A stretch of 33,317 nucleotides of DNA, from positions 1 to 33,317 of the forward strand of contig JAXFPC010000039.1 in the NCBI GenBank assembly GCA_034180005.1, written 5' to 3'. Within the stretch, counting starts at the first letter, position 1. Every line of letters starts with the position of its first letter. Both the position numbers and the translations under genes were made by a program. This stretch comes from JAXFPC01 sp034180005. GTDB lineage: Bacteria > Bacillota > Negativicutes > Acidaminococcales > Acidaminococcaceae. The notes under the pieces are model-generated. The model had not been told where the DNA came from and ran no database searches. It saw only the letters and a list, made by a program, of their open reading frames with translations. This document shows positions 1 through 8,428 of the stretch, piece by piece.

Positions 1-61
1 CAATCTTGCCGGCTTCAATGGTCAATGTCCTGCCGCCAAGTTCAATGCTGTAACTATGCAT
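1..61 (-). CDS. pnp: Polyribonucleotide nucleotidyltransferase (PNPase), N-terminal fragment
   Basis: Only the first 20 codons lie in the window; the gene runs off the left edge. The start ATG at 61 is preceded by a strong AGAGGAGG ribosome-binding site about 9 bases upstream. The peptide begins MHSYSIELGGRTLTIEAG, which matches the first beta strand of PNPase (family pattern: ELAGR-LTIETG, followed by AKQANGAVLVRYGDT). PNPase is a phosphate-dependent 3'-5' exoribonuclease that degrades mRNA in the cytoplasm. The call rests on this short stretch, so it is probable rather than certain. The gene usually follows rpsO; here a divergent tetR lies upstream instead, so rpsO is not adjacent on this side. 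Confidence 0.72.
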   Translation of the reverse strand, partial: MHSYSIELGGRTLTIEAGKI

Positions 62-385
62 ATTCCTTATGCCTCCTCTGATTTTTACATTTGGATATCA
101 TTGTACTATTCAACGCAAAAGAAAAATCTCCTTTTTATAAAAAAATAATTCTTCGACTTATACTCATTACATACAATGATACTCCCTTATTAATGTATAT
201 CCGAACACAGGCGCATCGAATTTTTTCGTCGAAAGATTCCGTTTGATAATATTAAATCACCCAACTTAATACTGCGCTGCAAATCCAGTTTCTTCATAAA
301 ATTACTGCCAATCTGCTTAATAATGGTGTATAATGTTGCATAACAGATATATTCGTTTAAAAGAATACATGAAGAGGTATGAAAT
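62..385. other. Divergent intergenic region pnp / tetR
   Basis: This 324-base AT-rich spacer separates two divergent genes. On the minus strand it carries the pnp ribosome-binding site, but I see no convincing -35/-10 pair for pnp. On the plus strand, TATAAT at 329-334 with a poor -35 (CTGCCA at 305-310) could drive tetR. A possible 35-codon minus-strand frame near 190-297 has no good ribosome-binding site and no recognisable product. Confidence 0.5.
305..334 (+). promoter_or_regulatory. Possible promoter of the tetR gene
   Basis: A perfect -10 hexamer TATAAT lies at 329-334, with a weak -35 CTGCCA at 305-310 and an 18-base spacer. A transcript starting near 341 would have a leader of about 45 bases ending at the AGAGG ribosome-binding site before the ATG at 386. 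The weak -35 makes this tentative. Confidence 0.4.
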
Positions 386-991
386 ATGAATTCCAGTGAA
401 ATAAATGCCACCAGCGCCAACAAAATTTTAGAAGCTGCTACAGACCTTTTTTCCAGAAACAGCTTCGACTCCGTTTCCGTCAAAGAAATATCAGCTGCCA
501 GCGGTGTTAACAGCGCCTTGATATCTTACTACTTCGGCGGCAAAAAAAATCTCTATCAGGAAGTTCTATACACCCAGTCGGAAGTATACCTCAAGCTGCA
601 GGAAAAAATTAAAAAGCTTGATGTTTCCCCCCTATCCAAGTTGCGCTCTTTTGTTGAAGCCCTGGCTGATGCACAAAGTGAACACCCTTATCAGATTCAT
701 CTCGTTTACAGAGAGTTTTTATCACCGGAACCTATGTTTGAGAACTACATAAAAAACAGACTCTATCTTGTTCATCAATTCATGGCCGATTTGGTCCGCG
801 AAGCAATAGACTGCGGCGAAATTAAAACAGCCATCCAACCGACGCATGTCGCCTTCACATTGGAAGGTATTATTATGTTCTTTTTCCTTGCCAAAAGCCA
901 TGTCCGCACTTTGGGAGATTTTGAACAGGGTCAGGAAAACGAGTATCTGTTCCAAGCCTTGAATACTTATTTGACTTCTTTAAGCAGATAA
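386..991 (+). CDS. TetR/AcrR-family transcriptional regulator
   Basis: This 201-residue protein has the TetR plan: an N-terminal DNA-binding domain and a variable ligand/dimerisation domain. The helix-turn-helix spans about residues 30-57 (VSVKEISAASGV, then the recognition helix and the YYFGGKKNLY signature at 48-57). The rest is helical and not assignable to a ligand. The start ATG at 386 has AGAGG about 8 bases upstream. It lies just upstream of, and in the same direction as, an RND adaptor/permease pair that has its own promoter with a palindrome inside it. The inferred role is repression of that efflux operon, as for AcrR and similar regulators. The ligand cannot be read from the sequence. 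Confidence 0.9.
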   Translation: MNSSEINATSANKILEAATDLFSRNSFDSVSVKEISAASGVNSALISYYFGGKKNLYQEVLYTQSEVYLKLQEKIKKLDVSPLSKLRSFVEALADAQSEHPYQIHLVYREFLSPEPMFENYIKNRLYLVHQFMADLVREAIDCGEIKTAIQPTHVAFTLEGIIMFFFLAKSHVRTLGDFEQGQENEYLFQALNTYLTSLSR

Positions 992-1000
992 TACCGTTCT

Positions 1001-1032
1001 CGCCTGACATCCGTTTGTAAAGATGTCAGGCG
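1001..1032 (+). terminator. Hairpin terminator after tetR
   Basis: A perfect 11-bp stem (1001-1011 with 1022-1032) with a 10-base loop lies just after the tetR stop. The T tract after it is poor (CTTTGCATTGTT), so termination may be partial, allowing read-through into the efflux genes. Confidence 0.6.
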
Positions 1033-1042
1033 CTTTGCATTG

Positions 1043-1070
1043 TTGAATTATTTGCCTGAAATAATATAAT
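1043..1070 (+). promoter_or_regulatory. Promoter of the RND efflux operon
   Basis: TTGAAT (1043-1048) and TATAAT (1065-1070) are separated by 16 bases, a near-consensus housekeeping promoter. Transcription would begin near 1077, about 30 bases before the adaptor ATG at 1107. Confidence 0.7.
1047..1065. promoter_or_regulatory. Candidate TetR operator (19-bp inverted repeat)
   Basis: ATTATTT-GCCTG-AAATAAT is a perfect inverted repeat with 7-bp arms and a 5-base centre. It fills the spacer between the -35 and -10 elements of the efflux promoter, where a bound repressor would block RNA polymerase. Assignment to the adjacent TetR protein is inference from position and symmetry; the arms are AT-rich, so chance is not excluded. 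Confidence 0.5.
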
Positions 1071-1106
1071 TTATGATAAAAGAATTAATTTAAAGTGGTG
1101 AATCTT

Positions 1107-2225
1107 ATGAATAATTTCTTTACAGAACACAGAAATAAAATTTTGCTTGCGGCAATAATCGGCTTATTTATGGTTTTGCTCGGCAGAATAGCGATGCATT
1201 TCATTTATAAGCCTTCCGCCGCTAAAGTTGTACCCGCCGTCAAAACTATCATTGCAGGTGCGGCGGATTTACGCACGACTGCTTCTTATCCCGGAGAGAT
1301 CAAAGGCCGTTATGAAAGTACGCTCTCCTTTCAGGTACCGGGAAAAATAATTAAACGCAACGTCAATGTTGGCGATAAGGTAACTTCAGGACAAATTCTC
1401 TTTGTTCTGGATCCCGCTGATATACAACAAAAAATGGAGGCTGCCTTGGCCGCGCAAAGTTCTGCTGTTGCCAACTACAGGCTGGCGCAGGAAAACGCCG
1501 AGCGTTTCGGAAAACTTTATCAGGGAGGCGCTGTAAGCAAAGCTTCCCTTGATCAGTATGACACGCAGCTTGAAGCTGCCGCCGCTGCTCTCAGAAAAGC
1601 TGATGCTCAGGTCAACACTGCAGCCAATCAACTTAATTACACTGTTTTAAGAAGCGATAAACCGGGAGTTGTAACTGCCATTTACGGAGAAGTTGGTCAA
1701 TTGGCAGCTACCGGATCACCGATGGCTGTAGTCGTTGAAAGTGACGAAAAAGAAATTCATATAAATATTCCTGAAGCGGCGCTGTCACATATTTCTCTCG
1801 GTCAAAACGCCACCGTCAGCTTTTGGGCTCTCCCCGATACCACCGTTAAAGCACGCGTACGCGAGATAGCGCCGTTGGCCGATCCGGTAACTAAAACATA
1901 CAAAGTTAAAGCGACGCTGCTTGATCCGCCGGCCGATGTCTTATTGGGTATGACTGCCAAAGCCGTACCCGAAAAAAATGAGACCTCCGCAGATATCAAT
2001 ATGCTCACGTTGCCTATTACAGCTGTTTATATACTTAACGACAAACCTTACGTTTGGATTGTAAAAGATAATCACGTTGAAACCGTTGCCGTCACTATAG
2101 AAAGTTACCGTGAGAACAATGTCATAATTTCTTCAGGCATCAGCAAAGGCGATACCGTTGTCACAGCAGGAGTAAACAAACTGCTGCCGGGACAGGAAGT
2201 CCGCATTCTCGAAAGCGGTGAATAA
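1107..2225 (+). CDS. RND efflux periplasmic adaptor subunit (HlyD/MFP family)
   Basis: This 372-residue protein links an inner-membrane RND pump to an outer-membrane channel. It has one N-terminal membrane segment (about residues 12-33). The lipoyl/barrel-sandwich half is visible as VPGKIIKRNVNVGDKVTSG, followed by LFVLDPAD. An alpha hairpin rich in Ala and Gln follows, then the second lipoyl half (SDKPGVVTAIYGEVGQLAATG) and beta-barrel and membrane-proximal domains. An in-frame GTG at 1095 lacks a ribosome-binding site, whereas ATG 1107 has GGTGA 6-7 bases upstream, so I start at 1107. It ends one base before the permease start, so the two are surely co-expressed. No lipoprotein cysteine is evident. 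The substrate is unknown. Confidence 0.9.
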   Translation: MNNFFTEHRNKILLAAIIGLFMVLLGRIAMHFIYKPSAAKVVPAVKTIIAGAADLRTTASYPGEIKGRYESTLSFQVPGKIIKRNVNVGDKVTSGQILFVLDPADIQQKMEAALAAQSSAVANYRLAQENAERFGKLYQGGAVSKASLDQYDTQLEAAAAALRKADAQVNTAANQLNYTVLRSDKPGVVTAIYGEVGQLAATGSPMAVVVESDEKEIHINIPEAALSHISLGQNATVSFWALPDTTVKARVREIAPLADPVTKTYKVKATLLDPPADVLLGMTAKAVPEKNETSADINMLTLPITAVYILNDKPYVWIVKDNHVETVAVTIESYRENNVIISSGISKGDTVVTAGVNKLLPGQEVRILESGE

Positions 2226-2226
2226 A

Positions 2227-5200
2227 ATGAAAATCGATAAAAACGCCAATTGGGCCGAATGGTCTATCAAGCATCGTCAGTTAGTATATTTTTTTGCATT
2301 CCTAATTGTCTGCGTAGGGTTATTTTCCTTTAAGAATCTCGGACGCGGCGAAGATCCGTCTTTCACCGTCAAGCAAATGGTTATCTCAGCTGCCTGGCCA
2401 GGAGCTTCGGCAAGTGAAGTGGAAAACCATCTTACAAACGAAATCGAAAAGCAAATTCAAAACGTGCCTCAGATCGATCACATTACGAGTTATTCCAGAC
2501 CCGGTATTGCCGTCATCACAGTTTACCTTAAAGATGAGGTTCCCGGAAACGCGGTTCGTCAGCGCTGGCTGGAAATAAGGAATATGGTCAACGATAAAAA
2601 GAACGCCCTCCCGCCAGGTACGGTCGGCCCGTTCTTCAATGATCGTTTCGACGATGTATTCGGAAATATCTATGCTCTCACCGGTCAAGATTATTCTTAC
2701 GAAGAAATGCGCAAATATGCCGAAAATATTCGTCTGGAAATCCTTAAGATTAAAGATGTGAAAAAAGTTGACCTCATAGGTGTCCAAGAAGAAAAAATCT
2801 ATATCGAAATGGAGCCGGAAAAACTGTCTCAACTGGGATTGGATGTCAACACCATAGCTTCAGTAGTCAAGGCGCAAACAGCCGTAACTCCTTCCGGTAT
2901 GCTGGAAACCGAAGCGGCAAATGTCTATCTGCGTCTAAGCGGATCACCGGAAAGTGCTGCAAATATCGCCGCCATTCCCCTGTCCGCCAACGGAAAAGTT
3001 TTCCGCCTCGGTGATATTGCACGCGTTGTACGCCGTTATGCCGATCCGCCGGAAAACATAATGTATTTTAACGGTGCGCCCGCCGTCGGTATTGCTGTTT
3101 CCATGGAAGACGGCGGCAACAATATTGAGCTGGGAGAAAATCTTGATACCAAGCTCTCCGCAATAAAAGAAACACTGCCGCTTGGATTGGAAATCAATCA
3201 AGTTGCCAATCAGCCGGAAGTTGTTAAGAATTCCATAGGTGAATTTTCCGAAAGCCTTTATGAAGCTATTTTCATCGTACTGGCCGTCAGTCTGTTTTCA
3301 TTGGGGCGTCGTAGCGGTTATGTCATTTCCTGCTGTATACCGCTGATTTTGCTTGGCTCTTTCGGAGCGATGTTTGCTCTTGGCATCGATTTGCACAAAA
3401 TTTCACTCGGTACGTTGGTGTTGGCTCTTGGAATGTTGGTTGATGACGCGATTGTAGTTGTCGAACTCATGCAGGTAAAAATGTCCGAAGGTTGGGAACG
3501 CACTACTGCAGCATCTTATGCTTTTAAAACCTGTGCGTGGCCGCTGCTGGCAGGAACTGTCATTACCTGCCTGGGATTTATGCCCATCGCTTTCTCGCAG
3601 TCCAGTGCCTCGGAATTTGCATTCAGTTTGTTCCCCGTCATGTCCATAACGTTGCTGCTATCTTGGCTGGTTTCTGCAACGTTGGCGCCGGTACTCGGCT
3701 ATGAGTTGATGCGCCCAGCTGCCGTTCATCAGGAATCATATGACAGCACCTTTTACAAAAAATTTCGTTCTCTGTTGCAGCTTTCTCTGCGAAACAAAAA
3801 AACCGTTGTTGCCGCAACTTTAGGCATACTGCTGTTATCGCTGTCCCTGTCTCCTCTGATAAGCAAAGAATTTTTCCCCGCCTCCGTACGTTCCGAGTTG
3901 CTTGTTGAAATAAACATGCCGGAAGGCAGCTCTATCAACAAGACAGACGCCGCTGCCAAACGCCTTACAGAACTTATCAGTAAAGATGAAGATCTGTCGC
4001 ATATTTCCACATACGTCGGCAAAAGTGCGCCGCGATTCGTCCTGGTTATGGATCCGGTCCAGCCGCGCGACAATTATGCGCAGCTAGTAGTAGTTGCTCG
4101 CGACATTAAAAGCCGCGAACGTTTGGAAAAGAAAATTGCGCAAACGGCAGCTGAAAATCTTCCGGACGCTATTGTGTACTCGCGTTCAATTCCTCTCGGT
4201 CCCCCATCACCATATCCGGTGATGATTAGAGTCAGCAGTCATAATAAAAATGATCTTAAAAATGCGGCTCGCGAAGTTCGCAAAATCATGTCCGCCAATC
4301 CTCACATAAATATGACCAGACTTGATTGGCTTGAAGAAACAAATTCCGTGCAGGCGGTTATAGATAACGATAAACTTTTGCAGATGGGAATAACAAGACA
4401 AAGTGTGGCAGCAGCTCTTCATGCTCAACTGTCGGGAGTCAGGATAGCTGATTATCTTGAAGGCGACAGAAATATAGGCATAGTTTTCCGTCTGTCCCCG
4501 TCTGAACGAAGCAACATAACTTCGTTGGAAAATATTCCCATACCCACAGCACGAGGAGCTGTCCCCCTTTCTCAGATAGCGCGCCTTGAGTATGGCGGCG
4601 AAGATAATATGATTTGGCGACGCGATCTTGTTCCGACAATTACCGTAAACGGAGGCATAGTAAGCGGTGTCACCGGAAATGATGTCACTGCGCAGGTATA
4701 TAAAGAACTCCAAGAACTGCGTAAAAATCTTCCGAAAGGCGTAAATGTAGAGATTGGCGGTTCTCTGGAAAACAGCAATAAGACGCTAGCTCACATCATT
4801 AAACCTGTACCGATCATGTTGGTAAGTATTATTATTATTTTGATGCTGACGTTACAGGACGTAAAAAAACTTCTCGTGATACTTCTTACAGCCCCTTTGG
4901 GAATCATAGGCGTTATCTTCGGTCTTCTTATTTTTAATTCCACGCTCGGATTTATGGCTGAACTTGGTATTTTGGCACTTACCGGTACCATCATCAGAAA
5001 CAGCATGGTACTTGTCGATCAGATCCAACAGAATCTCAATGCCGGTACTTCCCCCGCTGAAGCAGTTATTGATGCCGCTATCGTTCGTTTTCGCCCGATT
5101 ATGTTGGCAGCTTTCACTACTGTCTTGGGACTTTTGCCGATGTTTTTCAGTGAATTTTGGAATGCCATGGCTGTTTCTATCGCCTGCGGTCTAACAGGAG

Positions 5201-5268
5201 CAACTTTACTCACATTACTGGTGCTTCCCGTCATCTATGCCATCGTTTTTAAAATTAAGGCAGAATGA
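2227..5268 (+). CDS. RND efflux transporter permease subunit (HAE1/AcrB-like)
   Basis: At about 1013 residues this is a full-length RND pump that exports small molecules using the proton gradient. The order is TM1 (about 17-36), a porter loop starting LGRGEDPSFTVKQM, TM2-6, a second porter loop, and TM7-12. The TM4 acidic pair of the proton relay is present in GMLVDDAIVVVE (Asp406, Asp407). The TM10 lysine of AcrB is replaced by arginine (Arg924, TGTIIRNSMVLVDQ). The LGR-EDP-FTVK segment resembles TriC-type pumps, which belong to the HAE1 group. The GTG at 2218 lies inside the ribosome-binding region; ATG 2227 with GGTGA upstream is preferred. No outer-membrane factor gene follows, so the channel must be encoded elsewhere. 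Substrate range is not deducible. Confidence 0.93.
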   Translation: MKIDKNANWAEWSIKHRQLVYFFAFLIVCVGLFSFKNLGRGEDPSFTVKQMVISAAWPGASASEVENHLTNEIEKQIQNVPQIDHITSYSRPGIAVITVYLKDEVPGNAVRQRWLEIRNMVNDKKNALPPGTVGPFFNDRFDDVFGNIYALTGQDYSYEEMRKYAENIRLEILKIKDVKKVDLIGVQEEKIYIEMEPEKLSQLGLDVNTIASVVKAQTAVTPSGMLETEAANVYLRLSGSPESAANIAAIPLSANGKVFRLGDIARVVRRYADPPENIMYFNGAPAVGIAVSMEDGGNNIELGENLDTKLSAIKETLPLGLEINQVANQPEVVKNSIGEFSESLYEAIFIVLAVSLFSLGRRSGYVISCCIPLILLGSFGAMFALGIDLHKISLGTLVLALGMLVDDAIVVVELMQVKMSEGWERTTAASYAFKTCAWPLLAGTVITCLGFMPIAFSQSSASEFAFSLFPVMSITLLLSWLVSATLAPVLGYELMRPAAVHQESYDSTFYKKFRSLLQLSLRNKKTVVAATLGILLLSLSLSPLISKEFFPASVRSELLVEINMPEGSSINKTDAAAKRLTELISKDEDLSHISTYVGKSAPRFVLVMDPVQPRDNYAQLVVVARDIKSRERLEKKIAQTAAENLPDAIVYSRSIPLGPPSPYPVMIRVSSHNKNDLKNAAREVRKIMSANPHINMTRLDWLEETNSVQAVIDNDKLLQMGITRQSVAAALHAQLSGVRIADYLEGDRNIGIVFRLSPSERSNITSLENIPIPTARGAVPLSQIARLEYGGEDNMIWRRDLVPTITVNGGIVSGVTGNDVTAQVYKELQELRKNLPKGVNVEIGGSLENSNKTLAHIIKPVPIMLVSIIIILMLTLQDVKKLLVILLTAPLGIIGVIFGLLIFNSTLGFMAELGILALTGTIIRNSMVLVDQIQQNLNAGTSPAEAVIDAAIVRFRPIMLAAFTTVLGLLPMFFSEFWNAMAVSIACGLTGATLLTLLVLPVIYAIVFKIKAE

Positions 5269-5323
5269 TTATTTCGCTTATTGTAAACAGCACCGCATCT
5301 TATAAAAATAACGCATAAACGTT

Positions 5324-5356
5324 AAATAAGCCGCTGAATTTCTCAGCGGCTTATTT
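5324..5356. terminator. Bidirectional terminator between convergent genes
   Basis: A perfect 14-bp stem (5324-5337 with 5343-5356) with a 5-base loop has A residues on its left arm and T residues on its right arm, so it can act in both directions. It lies between the end of the RND permease (plus) and the end of the AGCS symporter (minus). Confidence 0.85.
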
Positions 5357-5394
5357 TGCACCAGGATAATTGCAGTTTTATCTTTGTACAAGTT

Positions 5395-6795
5395 TTACTT
5401 CCAATAGTCCAATTTACCCTCAAGTCCTACAGTGGATGCCTTAAAGACAGGATCTTTCCCCTCTGTTCTCTGCTTGCGGTAATCATCTAAAGCAGCTATC
5501 GCTTTATTCCCCAAAATGCAGATAACAGGGATGTTGATTATCGCCATAAAACCCATAGCAACATCGGCTATATCCCACAGCAGCCCCATCTTGCTGCCGG
5601 CTCCAATAAAAATAACGAAGGAAGCTATGATGCGGTAAACGGTAAAGAAAGTTTTACCGGGCATTTTTCGGTTGATATACGCAAAACAGTTGTCGACGTA
5701 ATACAGATTGCCTATCAAAGTCGTAAAAGCAAATAAAACCATGGATACCGTGATGAAAATTCTGGCCGTCGGTCCCATCGTCATGGCAAGCGCCTCCTGC
5801 ACATAAGGAGCGCCGGCCAATTCTTTTGTAGGAGCCAGTCCTGATGACATGCACATGAAAGCTGTTGCCGAACACAGTAAAAGTGTATCGATAAATACGG
5901 AGAACATCTGTACCAAACCCTGCTTAACCGGATGAGATACATCTGCAGCGGCAGCAGCATTAGGCGCAGAACCTACACCTGCCTCATTGCTGTACAAGCC
6001 GCGCTTAATTCCGTACATCAAGCAGGACCCTGTAAACCCGCCAAAGATAGCTTCAAAATCAAAAGCTTGCGAAAAGATAGTGCTGACCACGTAGGGGAGT
6101 TTATCAAAATTGATCAAAGTAATCACCACGGCTACCGCAACGTAAAGCAACCCCATCAAGGGAACAAGCACGGAAGTTACTTTGATCAATCTCTTGCCGC
6201 CACCGAGCAGGCAATATAATACTAAAACAGCCTGAATCGCTCCGATGACCCAAGGAGTTACTGCAGGATCGTAGAAGCTGTACACCATAAATGTTGACTG
6301 CAAATTATAAGAGCACAATAAATTAAACCCGAAGCCGTAAGTAATAATAAGTGCCACAGCAAACACAACAGCAAGGAAACGACTGTGCAGAGCATCTTCA
6401 ATGTAGTATGACGGTCCGCCATAGCTTCCCTCAGACCCTCTTTTTTTGTAAATTTGAGCCAGAGTACTTTCAATGAAAGCAGATGCTCCGCCTATGACAG
6501 CTATGACCCACATCCAATATACGGAGCCGAAACCGCCGAGACAGATTGCCGTAGACACGCCTACGATATTTCCCGTTCCTACACGAGAAGCGGTCGACAC
6601 CATCAAAGCCTGGAAAGACGAAACTTCACCGCTTTTAGTCGGCTTCTCGGTAATGATACGCAAAGTTTCTTTAAACATTGTAAGCTGCAACAGACCTGTA
6701 CGTATCGTAAAATAAAGGCCAGCTCCGATCAAAATAATGATAAGCAAATAGCCGTACATTAAATTGCTTATTTCTCCAATTAGTTCACTAAACAT
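5395..6795 (-). CDS. Alanine/glycine:cation symporter, AGCS (AlsT/DagA) family
   Basis: This 466-residue polytopic membrane protein should import small amino acids (alanine, glycine, possibly D-forms) with Na+. Family signatures are present: GTGNIVGVSTAICLGG, VYWMWV, and the NEAGVGSAPNAAAAA motif in the central region. About ten hydrophobic segments are visible. Two ATGs compete. The upstream one (6801) abuts the AGGAG ribosome-binding site, while 6795 has it at 6 bases, so 6795 is chosen. It follows the racemase gene by about 50 bases with no terminator between, suggesting one transcript for uptake and racemisation. The exact substrate is not readable. Confidence 0.92.
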   Translation of the reverse strand: MFSELIGEISNLMYGYLLIIILIGAGLYFTIRTGLLQLTMFKETLRIITEKPTKSGEVSSFQALMVSTASRVGTGNIVGVSTAICLGGFGSVYWMWVIAVIGGASAFIESTLAQIYKKRGSEGSYGGPSYYIEDALHSRFLAVVFAVALIITYGFGFNLLCSYNLQSTFMVYSFYDPAVTPWVIGAIQAVLVLYCLLGGGKRLIKVTSVLVPLMGLLYVAVAVVITLINFDKLPYVVSTIFSQAFDFEAIFGGFTGSCLMYGIKRGLYSNEAGVGSAPNAAAAADVSHPVKQGLVQMFSVFIDTLLLCSATAFMCMSSGLAPTKELAGAPYVQEALAMTMGPTARIFITVSMVLFAFTTLIGNLYYVDNCFAYINRKMPGKTFFTVYRIIASFVIFIGAGSKMGLLWDIADVAMGFMAIINIPVICILGNKAIAALDDYRKQRTEGKDPVFKASTVGLEGKLDYWK

Positions 6796-6846
6796 TTTCA
6801 TCTCCTCAATTCTTTACAAGATGTGCAATTATCCTTTTTATGCAAT

Positions 6847-7578
6847 TTACTGTTCCTTTATTTCATCATAAAGCGCCAGTACTACAGCATCAGCCAATGC
6901 TCCGATACTGGAAACAGCTTTCTCCTGCGGTAAGCCGGACGCGTCGTAACCCAGAGGTAATTCTGTGCACGCCGTCATAACCGGAAGGTCGCGCTCTCTC
7001 CACAACTCCTCCACCAGATTTTTAGTCATGCTTCCGGCTTCCTGCAACATATTGGCCTTTACCTTTTCGATGATAGCCTGCACTATCACGCTCTGTTCAT
7101 CACTGGGGATATAAAGAGTAAATCCGTGCTTCTCCGCGCAGCGCTGATATAATCCGCAGGCTCGCGTACCCTGCGTCGAAAGCATCCACGCTCCTTTCGG
7201 AGAAAGACGCTGAGCAGCTAAGACAGTTTCCTCAATGATATGTATCAGAGGAACGGGAAGCTCTTCAACAAAATTGTTGATAAAATAGTGCGCCGTATTG
7301 CAAGGTACAGCCAAAAGATCGGCACCCATTTCACAAAGACGCAGCAAATCCTCCCTCAATTTAGGCAACGGCGATTCTCCTTTGCCTAAAATAGCTGAAC
7401 CGCGATCGGGTATCTCACTGTCTGCAATCATGTAGACGACGGGATGTTCCTGGTCAACGGATGCCGGACACTTCGCCGCCAACTGTCGTAAAAATTCGGC
7501 TGATGCCGCAGGTCCCATTCCTCCTAAAACCCCTAATTTTTTCCCGTTCTTTTTAAAAATCCCATCGGTAGTAGCCAT
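6847..7578 (-). CDS. Aspartate/glutamate racemase family protein
   Basis: This 243-residue cytoplasmic enzyme is a cofactor-independent racemase using two cysteines. The N-terminus carries GVLGGMGPAAS (16-26). The two catalytic cysteines are in PCNTAHYF (Cys93) and TACTELPL (Cys204). The length is typical for the aspartate racemase branch; MurI-type glutamate racemases differ in the motif around the first cysteine. An in-frame TTG at 7584 directly abuts the GGGAG ribosome-binding site, whereas ATG 7578 sits 6 bases from it and is preferred. It is first in a two-gene unit with an AGCS symporter. The likely role is D/L interconversion of aspartate or a related amino acid; other substrates of this broad family are possible. 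Confidence 0.88.
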   Translation of the reverse strand: MATTDGIFKKNGKKLGVLGGMGPAASAEFLRQLAAKCPASVDQEHPVVYMIADSEIPDRGSAILGKGESPLPKLREDLLRLCEMGADLLAVPCNTAHYFINNFVEELPVPLIHIIEETVLAAQRLSPKGAWMLSTQGTRACGLYQRCAEKHGFTLYIPSDEQSVIVQAIIEKVKANMLQEAGSMTKNLVEELWRERDLPVMTACTELPLGYDASGLPQEKAVSSIGALADAVVLALYDEIKEQ

Positions 7579-7654
7579 AGCCAACTCCCTTCAAGCGCAT
7601 TACGGCGCATTACACAACGTCTCAACGCGCATTTCTGTTTAGTTTTCTCAACTA

Positions 7655-7663
7655 ATTATAGCA
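7655..7663 (-). promoter_or_regulatory. Extended -10 promoter for racemase-AGCS unit
   Basis: On the minus strand TGC-TATAAT (TATAAT at 7655-7660, TG at 7662-7663) forms an extended -10. There is no good -35 at the usual distance, as is common for extended -10 promoters. It lies about 77 bases before the racemase start. The leader contains two copies of GCGCATTAC, whose role, if any, is unknown. Confidence 0.55.
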
Positions 7664-7750
7664 CAAATCATTCTGCGTTATATAAAAAATTTTACATTAT
7701 TGTCATAAATTTCTCCGTCAATCTTTTGGGTCTACTTAAAGCGTATAACA

Positions 7751-7779
7751 TTGACACTCCAAAGATGTAACTGTAGAAT
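7751..7779 (+). promoter_or_regulatory. Promoter of the YbaK-like gene
   Basis: TTGACA (7751-7756) and TAGAAT (7774-7779) are separated by exactly 17 bases, a near-consensus promoter. Transcription would start near 7786. That leaves the ATG at 7791 almost without a leader and supports translation from the TTG at 7812. Confidence 0.75.
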
Positions 7780-7811
7780 TATACTATCTGATGAATAAGG
7801 GGTTGATACTG

Positions 7812-8291
7812 TTGTCTATTGAAAAAGTTAGAGATTATTTTAAAAAATTCGGTATTGAAGACAGAATTATAGAATTTTCCACATCGAGCGCAACTGTTGA
7901 ATTGGCTGCTCAAGCTGTAGGCTGCGCTCCGGCTCGCATAGCTAAAACACTTTCCTTTAAGTTGCCCGAAGGCTCGGTGCTCATCGTTGCAGCCGGTGAC
8001 GCCAAGGTCGACAACGCGAAATACAAGCACTTTTTCGGCGTTAAAGCGAAAATGCTCGCTCCCGAAGAAGTAGAACCTTGTATCGGTCATGCAATCGGAG
8101 GCGTGTGTCCTTTTGCTGTCAACGCATCGGTTAAAGTATATCTTGATATTTCACTCAAACGCTTTGCAACATTTTTTCCCGCTTGCGGCAGCCACAACAG
8201 CGCTATAGAACTGTCTCCCGCCGAACTTGAGAACTATGCTGCAAATTGTCAGGGTTGGGCAGATCTCTGTAAGGATTGGCAGGATCTTTAA
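7812..8291 (+). CDS. YbaK/EbsC/ProX-like aminoacyl-tRNA deacylase
   Basis: This 159-residue single-domain protein belongs to the YbaK/aminoacyl-tRNA editing superfamily. Members hydrolyse mischarged tRNAs in trans (for example Cys-tRNA-Pro or Ala-tRNA-Pro). Hallmarks are the conserved lysine in IAKTLSFK, the GHAIGGVCPF loop and ACGSHNSAIEL near the C-terminus. The ATG at 7791 has no ribosome-binding site; TTG 7812 has AAGGGG 9 bases upstream and gives the N-terminus MSIEKVRDYFKKFGI usual for the family, so I use TTG. It is monocistronic behind its own promoter. Which tRNA it edits cannot be told. Confidence 0.85.
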   Translation: MSIEKVRDYFKKFGIEDRIIEFSTSSATVELAAQAVGCAPARIAKTLSFKLPEGSVLIVAAGDAKVDNAKYKHFFGVKAKMLAPEEVEPCIGHAIGGVCPFAVNASVKVYLDISLKRFATFFPACGSHNSAIELSPAELENYAANCQGWADLCKDWQDL

Positions 8292-8428
8292 TTCTGCAGC
8301 GAATCTCCTATGCTCTCTTAAAATTCAGAGACGCTTTACTGCACGTTTTGCGCATAAATTAACGAGCTGTAAGAATATATTTCCTGCGCATCTTTATCGT
8401 ATGTGTCGATCTTTTGCTTTGTTTCACG

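Noticed and set aside
190..297. Possible 35-codon minus-strand peptide upstream of pnp
   Set aside because: There is no good ribosome-binding site and no recognisable sequence; it may be chance in the spacer.
7596..7618. Two copies of GCGCATTAC in the racemase leader
   Set aside because: A two-copy 9-base direct repeat near each other is too short and unsupported to call an operator or a repeat family.
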